A DNA stretch of 5,226 bases from CAYYVJ01 sp964475115 (lineage in GTDB: Bacteria; Bacillota; Clostridia; Lachnospirales; Lachnospiraceae): NCBI GenBank assembly GCA_964475115.1, contig CAYYVJ010000116.1, positions 1 to 5,226 of the forward strand. The letters are read 5' to 3'. This document shows positions 1 to 4,298 of this stretch, in pieces. The notes under the pieces were generated by a model. It saw only the letters and a list, made by a program, of their open reading frames with translations, did not search any database and had not been told where the DNA came from. The stretch's first letter is position 1, and each line of letters starts with the position of its first letter. A program made the translations under genes and the position numbers.

Positions 1-444
1 ACATGGTCAGTATTAGTTCATATGTATCCTGATAGAGATATCCCAGTTTTTCAAATTAGTATAGATGCGAATGCTCCATCAGAAGCACATTACAAAATAG
101 GGAAAGAACTAAGATCTCTAAGGGAAAAGGGAGTACTTATATTTGGCAGTGGAAATATAGTTCATAATTTAAGATTAGTTGATTGGCATAAGGAGAATAC
201 AGGTTTTGATTGGGCTTATGAGTTTGATAATTATATATATGAAAATATAAAAACAAAAAATCATAATAATATTATGAATTATAATAAACTAGGCGAGATT
301 GCAAAGCTTGCAGTACCGACTCCAGACCATTTTTATCCTTTATTATATACACTTGGTGCATTAGATGAAGAGGACAAAGTTAGTGTCTTTAATAAATCTT
401 GTGTACTTGGTTCTCTAACAATGACAAGTTATCTATGGGAATAA
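1..444 (+). CDS. ygiD: YgiD-type extradiol dioxygenase (4,5-DOPA dioxygenase family), C-terminal part
   Basis: This is the 3' part of a gene that begins upstream of the window. The frame is open from base 1 (reading TWSVLVHMYPDRD) and ends at TAA 442-444, giving 147 codons. Full-length family members are about 250-265 residues, so somewhat more than half is present. The family are cytoplasmic class III extradiol ring-cleavage dioxygenases of the LigB fold that use a divalent metal. Visible family marks are the WSVL-H-YP-DIPV-Q-SID strand at the start, the GSGNIVHNL segment with a likely active-site His at fragment residue 55, and PTPDHFYPLLY with a second conserved His at residue 110. The N-terminal metal-binding His lies outside the window. 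The ATG at 22 is internal, not the start, because the conserved TWSVLVH stretch precedes it. The family is clear; the true physiological substrate in clostridia is unknown. No clear terminator follows the stop. Confidence 0.88.
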   Translation, partial: TWSVLVHMYPDRDIPVFQISIDANAPSEAHYKIGKELRSLREKGVLIFGSGNIVHNLRLVDWHKENTGFDWAYEFDNYIYENIKTKNHNNIMNYNKLGEIAKLAVPTPDHFYPLLYTLGALDEEDKVSVFNKSCVLGSLTMTSYLWE

Positions 445-486
445 TGTAAAAAATATGTATAACAGATTAATTCTAAATGCAAATGA

Positions 487-807
487 GGAGGAGAATTTGA
501 TGCAGGAAACCCTTTTATGGGATTGAAGTCATTCTCTGGTGAAATACCAATTAAGAAAGATATTTCTATTGCCAAGAATTATCTTTATGAGAAGGAACTT
601 AAGATTTTGAACAATCTCGTTTCAGTATTCTTTGATTTTGCTGAAATTCAGGCTATTGAGCATGTACCTATGTATATGAGTGATTATATAGAACAACTTG
701 ACAGTAATTTATCTTCTAATAGACGTAAATTACTTGAAGGGGCAGGGCGCATAAGCCATCAGAAAGCTCTTGAAAAAGCAGAGATAAATAATGAAATGCT
801 AAAATAA
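487..807 (+). pseudogene. RhuM-family protein, C-terminal remnant
   Basis: The frame is open from about 487 and ends at TAA 805-807. From DAGNPFMGLKSFSGEIP (about 499) onward it looks like the C-terminal third of RhuM-family proteins (virulence RhuM / Fic-Doc-associated type): IAKNYL-E-ELKILN-LVS-FFDFAEIQA, then MYMSDYIEQLD and G-ISHQKALEKA. Complete members are roughly 300-350 residues and carry an N-terminal part that is absent here; an in-frame TGA at 484-486 closes the frame upstream. The ATG at 517 would start a 96-residue product in the middle of the conserved domain with no ribosome site of its own. A strong GAGGAGG at 485-491 instead serves an ATG at 500 in another frame that stops after 8 codons. 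I read this as a decayed 5'-truncated gene. The molecular role of RhuM proteins is poorly defined. The remnant assignment is from recognised motifs only. Confidence 0.75.
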
Positions 808-861
808 ATTTGGGTTTGACTGGAAACAGGATGATATATGTGACAATGACAGTAGGGGGTT

Positions 862-963
862 GCTGATTCGACTGGAATAAATGCAGAAGGATGGGGTCTT
901 ACTCTTTCGCCTGTAGATATGGCAAAGATAGGTCAATTATACTTGGATGGTGGAATGGTGTAA
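862..963 (+). pseudogene. Serine hydrolase (class C beta-lactamase-like) internal fragment
   Basis: A 33-codon stretch reads ADSTGINAEGWGLTLSPVD then MAKIGQLYLDGGM, followed by TAA 961-963. The GWGLTL-P-DMAKIGQLYL-GG pattern is the well-conserved region following the active-site domain in beta-lactamase/penicillin-binding-protein-like serine hydrolases. The catalytic S-x-x-K and Y-x-N motifs should lie upstream, but the preceding bases (808-861) have stops in this frame (TAG at 853-855) and show no such motifs. The C-terminal domain is replaced by another gene remnant. Only about 10 percent of a normal 350-450 residue protein is left, so it cannot be functional. The match is short but distinctive. 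Confidence 0.72.
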
Positions 964-1099
964 AGATAAAATCAAACTTCCGAATTCTTCAATAATAAAA
1001 AAAGGAAAAAATTATTATGTGACGATTGATGATTGCGTAATAACAATAAACTCATATAGCTATACGATTATTACTGCACATAAAACTAAAATTAAATAA
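947..1099 (+). pseudogene. DUF3781 family protein, C-terminal remnant
   Basis: This frame reads MVEWCKDKIKLPNSSIIKKG, then KNYYVTIDDCVITINSYSY and TIITAHKTKIK, ending at TAA 1097-1099. The EWCK-KI segment, the K-GKN-YVT strand and the V-ITINSYSYTIITAH ending are the recognisable C-terminal half of DUF3781 proteins, small (about 80-100 residue) proteins of unknown function found in many clostridia. The N-terminal half is missing, and the remnant begins inside the end of the serine hydrolase fragment in a different frame. No ribosome binding site stands before the ATG at 947. It is most likely a 5'-truncated leftover. About 50 codons are uninterrupted, so the truncation may be recent or the residues may be under little pressure. 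Confidence 0.7.
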
Positions 1100-1122
1100 G
1101 AAAGGCTCAAAGAAGCGAAGTC

Positions 1123-1463
1123 TTGTCGGTTTACCCTCAATACTTTCATGCTCGGACAATCAAAATGGCTCAAATTATAGGAGCTGCATTTGGGTGTTTG
1201 GTTCTGTTACTTAGTAGCAGAAATGATATTATTTTATCTAACATATGGATGAATGATGATGGACTTGTATTTTTAAAAGCTTTGATTAGAACAGGTAATC
1301 TCAGTTCAGTAGGACAATTTGTTTTTGCTTTTACAAATTCCTTATTGTTAGCCAAGAGTTTTTCTGATTCTTTAGAGCAAGAGGAAGTGTTATCTGCAAA
1401 TTTAATTGAGATTAATTGTACTTTAGATGAATTGGTATTACAACGGACGAAGGAATTAGAAAA
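1123..1463 (+). pseudogene. 7TM-DISM sensor (histidine kinase-like) fragment, cut by assembly gap
   Basis: The frame is open from about 1096 and runs into the N block. It reads SVYPQYFHARTIKMAQIIG, a hydrophobic stretch, then NDIILSNIWMN, RTGNLSSVGQFVFAF, NSLLLAKSFSDSLEQEEVLS and LDELVLQRTKELE. This resembles the last transmembrane segments and the post-membrane coiled coil (ending in L-ERT-ELE) of 7TM-DISM sensor proteins, which normally continue into a histidine kinase or diguanylate cyclase domain. The N-terminal extracellular domain and several helices are absent. The direct run from the first hydrophobic helix to the ND-ILSN segment suggests an internal deletion near 1215-1225. A TTG at 1123 is a possible but unsupported start, with no good ribosome site. 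Whatever follows on the same gene is hidden by the gap. Most likely a broken gene; a gap-truncated real gene with an unusual N-terminus is the alternative. Confidence 0.55.
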
Positions 1464-1563
1464 NNNNNNNNNNNNNNNNNNNNNNNNNNNNNNNNNNNNN
1501 NNNNNNNNNNNNNNNNNNNNNNNNNNNNNNNNNNNNNNNNNNNNNNNNNNNNNNNNNNNNNNN
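1464..1563. other. Assembly gap (100 N)
   Basis: Exactly 100 consecutive N bases. A run of this round length is the usual placeholder for a scaffold gap of unknown size, so the true distance between the flanks, and possibly their adjacency, is unknown. The sensor fragment on the left and the acetyltransferase fragment on the right happen to be in the same frame across it, which creates a false continuous protein. Confidence 0.97.
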
Positions 1564-1716
1564 GCAGATGCCAAAGAACAGGGAAGAAAAGGTCTTGTTT
1601 TAACCTGTAAAGATAAAATGGTTCATTTTTATGCAAAGTTTGGTTTTGTTGATGAAGGTATATCAAACTCAGAACATGGTGGTATGGTTTGGCATGAAAT
1701 GCGGTTGGTGTTTTAG
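1564..1716 (+). CDS. GNAT-family N-acetyltransferase, C-terminal end (5' side lost in gap)
   Basis: From the end of the gap the frame reads ADAKEQGRKGLVLTCKDKMV, HFYAKFGFVDEGISNSEHGG and MVWHEMRLVF, stopping at TAG 1714-1716. The LVLTCKD-xx-HFY-KFGF-DEGIS-S-HGG-xWH-M pattern is the C-terminal half of a GNAT fold: the strand after the acetyl-CoA-binding helix, the conserved Tyr in FYxKFGF and the closing beta strands. Such enzymes transfer acetyl from acetyl-CoA to small amines or peptides; the substrate cannot be told here. About 50 of a usual 150-170 residues are visible. It may be an intact gene whose 5' end lies in the unsequenced gap, or one more remnant like its neighbours. It should not be joined to the sensor fragment before the gap. 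Confidence 0.72.
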   Translation, partial: ADAKEQGRKGLVLTCKDKMVHFYAKFGFVDEGISNSEHGGMVWHEMRLVF

Positions 1717-1718
1717 CT

Positions 1719-1738
1719 TGATAAATAAGAATTTATCA
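1719..1738. repeat. Perfect inverted repeat, 8-bp arms
   Basis: TGATAAAT (1719-1726), a 4-base loop AAGA, then ATTTATCA (1731-1738). It begins two bases after the acetyltransferase stop and ends just before the ribosome site of the reductase remnant (AGGAGG, 1741-1746). There is no T-run after it, so it is a poor intrinsic terminator; it could be an mRNA 3' end structure or an operator. Confidence 0.45.
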
Positions 1739-1755
1739 GAAGGAGGATTTGGAAA

Positions 1756-1975
1756 ATGAGTGTATTCTTTTATGGCTGCATTACTATGGATGGTTATCTT
1801 GCTGACAAAAACAATAACTTGGACTGGCTTTATGAAACTGGTGCAATAGAAGAAACTGATTATGAAAACTTCTATAAAAGTATGGATAGTACTATTATGG
1901 GTAAAAGAACATATTCCTATAAATTGTGATGTTGTTGAATTTATAAAACAAATAGAAAAGAGTGAAATTGTATAG
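1756..1975 (+). pseudogene. DHFR/RibD-like reductase, degenerate
   Basis: An AGGAGG at 1741-1746 precedes ATG 1756 by nine bases, so the original translation start survives. The first 57 codons read MSVFFYGCITMDGYLADKNN, NLDWLYETGAIEETDYENF, then YKSMDSTIMGKRTYSYKL and TGA 1927-1929. The F-xx-ITMDGYLAD-xNNLDWL and DSTIMGKRTY motifs are typical of the dihydrofolate reductase / RibD C-terminal domain family, NADPH-dependent reductases of about 170-190 residues. Right after, in another frame (1922-1975), NCDVVEFIKQIEKSEIV looks like the later helix of the same fold (usually before the nucleotide-binding WLVGGG motif) and stops at TAG 1973-1975. Roughly 40 residues between the two pieces and the whole C-terminal half are missing, so this is a gene broken by deletions and a frame change. 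No product is expected beyond a short peptide. Confidence 0.75.
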
Positions 1976-1998
1976 ATTTACATTGAACAGGAGGGACC

Positions 1999-2103
1999 AT
2001 GATGGAATTTAGCAAAGAGGAATTAGAAAAGGCAATATCCTTATTATCTTTCAACATTGTTAATTATTTATTATTTCCCATTAAGGAGAAGATGAATGGA
2101 TGA
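1999..2103 (+). CDS. Short reading frame of 34 codons, unknown
   Basis: A strong AGGAGGG at 1989-1995 precedes tandem ATG codons at 1999 and 2002; the second has the better spacing. The peptide reads MMEFSKEELEKAISLLSFNI then VNYLLFPIKEKMNG, stopping at TGA 2101-2103. The first 14 residues are a charged amphipathic helix of the kind that opens several short clostridial proteins. The rest is hydrophobic and looks unrelated, which suggests another truncation and fusion near 2041. I do not recognise the family. It may be a translated remnant or a real small peptide; only the ribosome site argues for expression. Confidence 0.3.
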   Translation: MMEFSKEELEKAISLLSFNIVNYLLFPIKEKMNG

Positions 2104-2183
2104 TGTACAGGTGGCGTTCGAGCGGCTTTGTGGATGAAGTTGGAATCGTAAGCAATGTACACAACAACAAAATTTGTTTTTAA
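2096..2183 (+). other. GC-richer anonymous segment, probable gene remnant
   Basis: Bases about 2096-2155 are visibly richer in G and C than their surroundings. The longest plus-strand frame starts at ATG 2100 (MMYRWRSSGFVDEVGIVSNV, then HNNKICF) and ends at TAA 2181-2183; a second frame starts at 2096 and stops at 2137. I recognise neither, and the minus-strand readings also gave nothing. There is no good ribosome site for the 2100 frame apart from AAGGAGAAG at 2083-2091, which suits 2096 or 2100 equally. Composition unlike the neighbours suggests a piece of transferred DNA. Confidence 0.25.
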
Positions 2184-2188
2184 TAGTA

Positions 2189-2222
2189 AACACTCATATT
2201 GACAACTATCGATATGAGTGTT
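2189..2222. repeat. Perfect inverted repeat, 11-bp arms, upstream of arsR
   Basis: AACACTCATAT (2189-2199) and ATATGAGTGTT (2212-2222) are exact reverse complements around a 12-base loop. The right arm is followed by TTAAAATATTTTT, so read-through RNA from the left could fold a weak terminator, insulating the ars operon from the decayed region. The repeat also spans the -35 box, the spacer and the first base of the -10 box of the arsR promoter, so it may equally be protein-binding DNA. Confidence 0.6.
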
Positions 2223-2227
2223 AAAAT
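2199..2227 (+). promoter_or_regulatory. Sigma-A type promoter of the ars operon
   Basis: TTGACA (2199-2204, a perfect -35 box), a spacer of exactly 17 bp, then TAAAAT (2222-2227, one mismatch to TATAAT). Transcription would begin near 2234, leaving a leader of roughly 58 bases before the arsR start codon. The promoter lies inside inverted repeats, which is what a repressor-controlled promoter would look like. Confidence 0.75.
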
Positions 2228-2245
2228 ATTTTTGTCATATCGATA
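2207..2245. promoter_or_regulatory. Putative ArsR operator
   Basis: TATCGATATGA (2207-2217) and TCATATCGATA (2235-2245) are perfect 11-bp inverted repeats separated by 17 bp that covers the -10 box and the predicted start site. A near copy, CATATAGATA, follows at 2265-2274, and short TCGAT/ATCGA halves lie at 2240-2244 and 2258-2262. ArsR/SmtB repressors bind imperfect AT-rich inverted repeats overlapping their own promoter, so this is the likely autoregulatory site. The exact bound bases are inferred. Confidence 0.6.
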
Positions 2246-2291
2246 ATATTAGATATCATCGAAACATATAGATATAAAAGGAGGTAATTTT

Positions 2292-2618
2292 ATGATTCAG
2301 TCATATGCAGAGTATATTCCAGCATTTAAAGCGATATCAGATGAAACTCGTTTAAAGATAATAGATATGTTATCTTGTGGAGAAATGTGTGCTTGTGATA
2401 TTTTAGAAGGCTTAAGTATATCGCAATCCACACTTAGCTATCATATGAAGACTCTTACAGATAGTGGGCTAATAAATGCAGAGCGTGACGGAGCGTGGAT
2501 GAGATACACACTTAATAAAGAAAGAATAGGTGAAACTCTATATTTTATTACATCCATATTTAGTGAAAAAGAAGATTGTATTTGTAGGAAATATAAAGGT
2601 GAATCTGAAGAACTATAA
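2292..2618 (+). CDS. arsR: ArsR-family arsenite-responsive repressor
   Basis: A 108-residue winged-helix protein of the ArsR/SmtB family, the usual length. It is a cytoplasmic dimeric repressor that leaves DNA when it binds trivalent arsenic or antimony. Residues 12-28 (FKAISDETRLKIIDMLS) are the family's opening helix pair. The metal motif sits in GEMCACDILEGL, with Cys33 and Cys35 (C-x-C-D) and a further Cys29 nearby; this matches the C-V-C-D As(III) site of classical ArsR. The recognition helix follows at residues 43-55 (ISQSTLSYHMKTL), and the wing at about 62-74 (NAERDGAWMRYTL). An extra C-x-C (Cys96, Cys98) near the C-terminus could add ligands. AAAGGAGG at 2277-2284 lies seven bases before ATG 2292, so the start is secure. 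It is the first gene of an ars operon and probably represses its own promoter through the repeats just upstream. Confidence 0.95.
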   Translation: MIQSYAEYIPAFKAISDETRLKIIDMLSCGEMCACDILEGLSISQSTLSYHMKTLTDSGLINAERDGAWMRYTLNKERIGETLYFITSIFSEKEDCICRKYKGESEEL

Positions 2619-2652
2619 GGTAAAAATCTGAGTTCATTATTAGATTAAAATG

Positions 2653-2667
2653 GAGGTTCTTGACCTC
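2653..2667 (+). promoter_or_regulatory. Small hairpin over a Shine-Dalgarno-like site
   Basis: GAGGT (2653-2657) pairs with ACCTC (2663-2667) across a 5-base loop, covering the GGAGG that would serve the ATG at 2668. It may mask this ribosome site and leave the AAAGGTG at 2675-2681 to drive acr3 from ATG 2689. The stem is only five pairs, so a regulatory role is speculative. Confidence 0.3.
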
Positions 2668-2688
2668 ATGAAAGAAAGGTGTGATCAT

Positions 2689-3753
2689 ATGTCGAGGGAA
2701 AAATTACCTTCAGGGATAAGTTTTTTTGAGAGGTACCTTACTGTCTGGGTATTATTATGTATGGCAGCAGGAATTTTAATTGGTAGATTTTTACCAGGGA
2801 TGAGTTTAGCATTAGAAAATATGAAAATAGCAGGGCAAAATATTCCTATGGTTTTACTTATGTGGATAATGATATACCCAATGATGTTAAAAATAGATTT
2901 TAAATCAATAAAAAATGTTGGTAAGCATCCAAAAGGTGTAATTATATCAAGTTTTGCCAGCTGGGGAATTAAACCATTTCTTATGTTTGGATTGGCAACA
3001 CTATTTTTCCAATATATATTTAAATCTTTAATACCCGCAGATTTGGCTCGTGATTTTGTAGTAGGGGCAGTATTATTAGGAACAGCACCATGTACTGCGA
3101 TGGTATTTGTTTGGAGTGCTTTAACGAAAGGAAATCCAGCACAGACCCTAGTTCAGGTTTCAATCAATGATTTGCTAATCTTAGTTTTGTTTATTCCAAT
3201 AGTACAGATTTTACTTGGTTTTAGTGATATAGTTCTTCCACTGGATATGCTTATTATATCAATTGTATTATTTGTTGTAGTTCCACTAACTACAGGATTT
3301 ATTTCTCGAATTTTAATTATTAAAAATAAGGGAGAAAAATATTTTAATGAAAAATTTCTAACGAAGTTTGATGGTGTTACTACGATAGGATTGCTGTTAA
3401 CACTTGTAATTATTTTTATTTTCCAAGGTGATATAATAGTTGAACATCCACTCTACGTACTTTTAATAGCGGTTCCATTAATTCTTCAAAATACCATTTC
3501 TTTTAACCTGACATATTTAGTGAGCAGAGCAGCTAAGTTACCACATGATGTAGCTGCACCGGCATCATTGATAGCAGCTTCTGACTTTTTTGAATTATCA
3601 GTGGCTGTTGCAATCGCACTTTTTGGTGTTGACTCACCAGTAGTTCTTGCATGTACTGTAGGAGTGCTTACAGAAGTACCGGTTATGTTATTACTTGTTA
3701 AAATCGTTAATAAGACAAAACATTGGTTCCCTGCTGCTAGTTATGAAAGGTAG
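2689..3753 (+). CDS. acr3: Acr3-type arsenite efflux permease
   Basis: A polytopic inner-membrane protein of 354 residues, the usual size for bacterial Acr3 (ACR3/BART superfamily, about ten transmembrane helices). It exports arsenite, driven by the membrane potential. Hydrophobic segments fill most of the chain, starting at about residue 19 (YLTVWVLLCMAAGILIG). Family marks are the P-MVLLMWIMIYPMMLKIDF segment, the LLGTAPCTAMVFVWS signature with the conserved Cys135 in helix 4, and GVLTEVPVMLL with the conserved Glu329 in helix 9; both residues are essential in studied Acr3 proteins. I chose ATG 2689 because AAAGGTG stands seven bases before it and the protein then begins MSREKLPSGISFFERYLT, like its relatives. 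ATG 2668 (GGAGG 11 bases upstream, partly in a hairpin) and ATG 2650 (no ribosome site) are in frame and possible. It lies 70 bp after arsR and 22 bp before arsC, so the three are very likely co-transcribed. Confidence 0.94.
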   Translation: MSREKLPSGISFFERYLTVWVLLCMAAGILIGRFLPGMSLALENMKIAGQNIPMVLLMWIMIYPMMLKIDFKSIKNVGKHPKGVIISSFASWGIKPFLMFGLATLFFQYIFKSLIPADLARDFVVGAVLLGTAPCTAMVFVWSALTKGNPAQTLVQVSINDLLILVLFIPIVQILLGFSDIVLPLDMLIISIVLFVVVPLTTGFISRILIIKNKGEKYFNEKFLTKFDGVTTIGLLLTLVIIFIFQGDIIVEHPLYVLLIAVPLILQNTISFNLTYLVSRAAKLPHDVAAPASLIAASDFFELSVAVAIALFGVDSPVVLACTVGVLTEVPVMLLLVKIVNKTKHWFPAASYER

Positions 3754-3775
3754 GGGAATAAATGGAGGAGAACAA

Positions 3776-4174
3776 ATGAGAAAAAAAGTAGCATTTATCT
3801 GCGTGCACAATTCCTGTCGTTCACAAATGGCAGAGGGATGGGCAAAGGAATTAGGAAGTGATGTATTAGAAGTATATTCAGCTGGTACAGAGGAATATAC
3901 TGAGGTGAAACCTTTGGCTGTTCAAGTTATGGAAGAAGCTGGAATTGATATGAGTGAACATAAACCAAAATTGTTAGCTGATATACCTGCGGAAGTAGAC
4001 ATATTAATTACTATGGGCTGTAATGTTGTTTGCCCTTTTATTCCAAATAGTCATAAGGAAGACTGGGGTTTAGATGATCCATCAGGTGGACCAATTGAAG
4101 GTTATAGAGAGACAAGAGATTTGATTAAGAAAAAGGTAGAGGATTTAATAAGAAAAGTGAAGGAAGAAGCGTAA
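3776..4174 (+). CDS. arsC: Arsenate reductase, low-molecular-weight phosphatase fold
   Basis: A 132-residue cytoplasmic enzyme that reduces arsenate to arsenite for export by Acr3, using a cascade of cysteine thiols regenerated by a thioredoxin-type donor. The P-loop CVHNSCRS (Cys9 to Arg15, C-x5-R) binds the oxyanion with Cys9 as nucleophile. The general-acid Asp lies in GLDDPSGG (about residues 98-105). The shuttle cysteines appear to be Cys82 and Cys86 in MGCNVVCPF; plasmid pI258 ArsC instead has Cys82 and Cys89, so the redox loop is shorter here. GGAGG at 3764-3768 lies seven bases before ATG 3776, and the chain then starts with the family strand RKKVAFICVHNSC. The frame is open further upstream to 3695, but that part overlaps acr3 and is not family sequence. 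Last gene of the ars operon; the C-terminus is a lysine-rich helix. Confidence 0.94.
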   Translation: MRKKVAFICVHNSCRSQMAEGWAKELGSDVLEVYSAGTEEYTEVKPLAVQVMEEAGIDMSEHKPKLLADIPAEVDILITMGCNVVCPFIPNSHKEDWGLDDPSGGPIEGYRETRDLIKKKVEDLIRKVKEEA

Positions 4175-4194
4175 GATATTAAAATTTTTTGAAA

Positions 4195-4230
4195 AACTAC
4201 TCAAGAGAAGTAGTTAATTTGATATTTTTT
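4195..4230 (+). terminator. Probable weak terminator after arsC
   Basis: AACTACT (4195-4201) and AGTAGTT (4209-4215) form a perfect 7-bp stem with a 7-base loop, followed by AATTTGATATTTTTT. The T-run starts about ten bases after the stem, further than ideal, although AATTT/AAATT-like pairing outside the stem could lengthen it. It marks the likely end of the ars transcript. Confidence 0.5.
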
Positions 4231-4257
4231 GTTTTCTATACTAAGATAGGTTATATA
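4229..4257 (+). promoter_or_regulatory. Possible promoter of the Crp/Fnr-type regulator
   Basis: TTGTTT (4229-4234), a 17-bp spacer and TATATA (4252-4257) lie downstream of the terminator-like hairpin and about 40 bp before the start codon. Both boxes are only partial matches. A TATACT at 4237-4242 is an alternative -10. The gene needs its own promoter if the hairpin stops transcription, so one is expected somewhere here. Confidence 0.35.
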
Positions 4258-4298
4258 GATGATACAAGGGAATTGTATGAGGAAGGAAGTGTATTTAA

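Noticed and set aside
500..526. An 8-codon leader peptide (MQETLLWD) behind a strong GAGGAGG
   Set aside because: It lies inside the RhuM remnant in another frame with no attenuator structure after it; the ribosome site is more likely a leftover or chance.
808..861. Reading FGFDWKQDDICDNDSRG as part of the serine hydrolase
   Set aside because: It is in a different frame from the recognised piece, and I could not match it to the family with confidence.
1170..1666. Two minus-strand open frames over the gap
   Set aside because: Both rely on the N block to stay open, lie opposite recognised plus-strand protein pieces and show no family motifs.
1123..1716. A single 197-residue protein across the N gap
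   Set aside because: The frame is continuous only through 100 placeholder bases, and the two halves belong to unrelated families (7TM-DISM sensor and GNAT enzyme).
3695..3775. N-terminal extension of ArsC by 27 residues
   Set aside because: It overlaps the end of acr3 in another frame, has no ribosome site and is not family sequence, whereas GGAGG precedes ATG 3776 correctly.
4219..4233. An FNR half site TTGAT before the Crp/Fnr-type gene (autoregulation)
   Set aside because: The second half (TTTGT) does not match ATCAA, so there is only one half site in AT-rich DNA, which chance explains.
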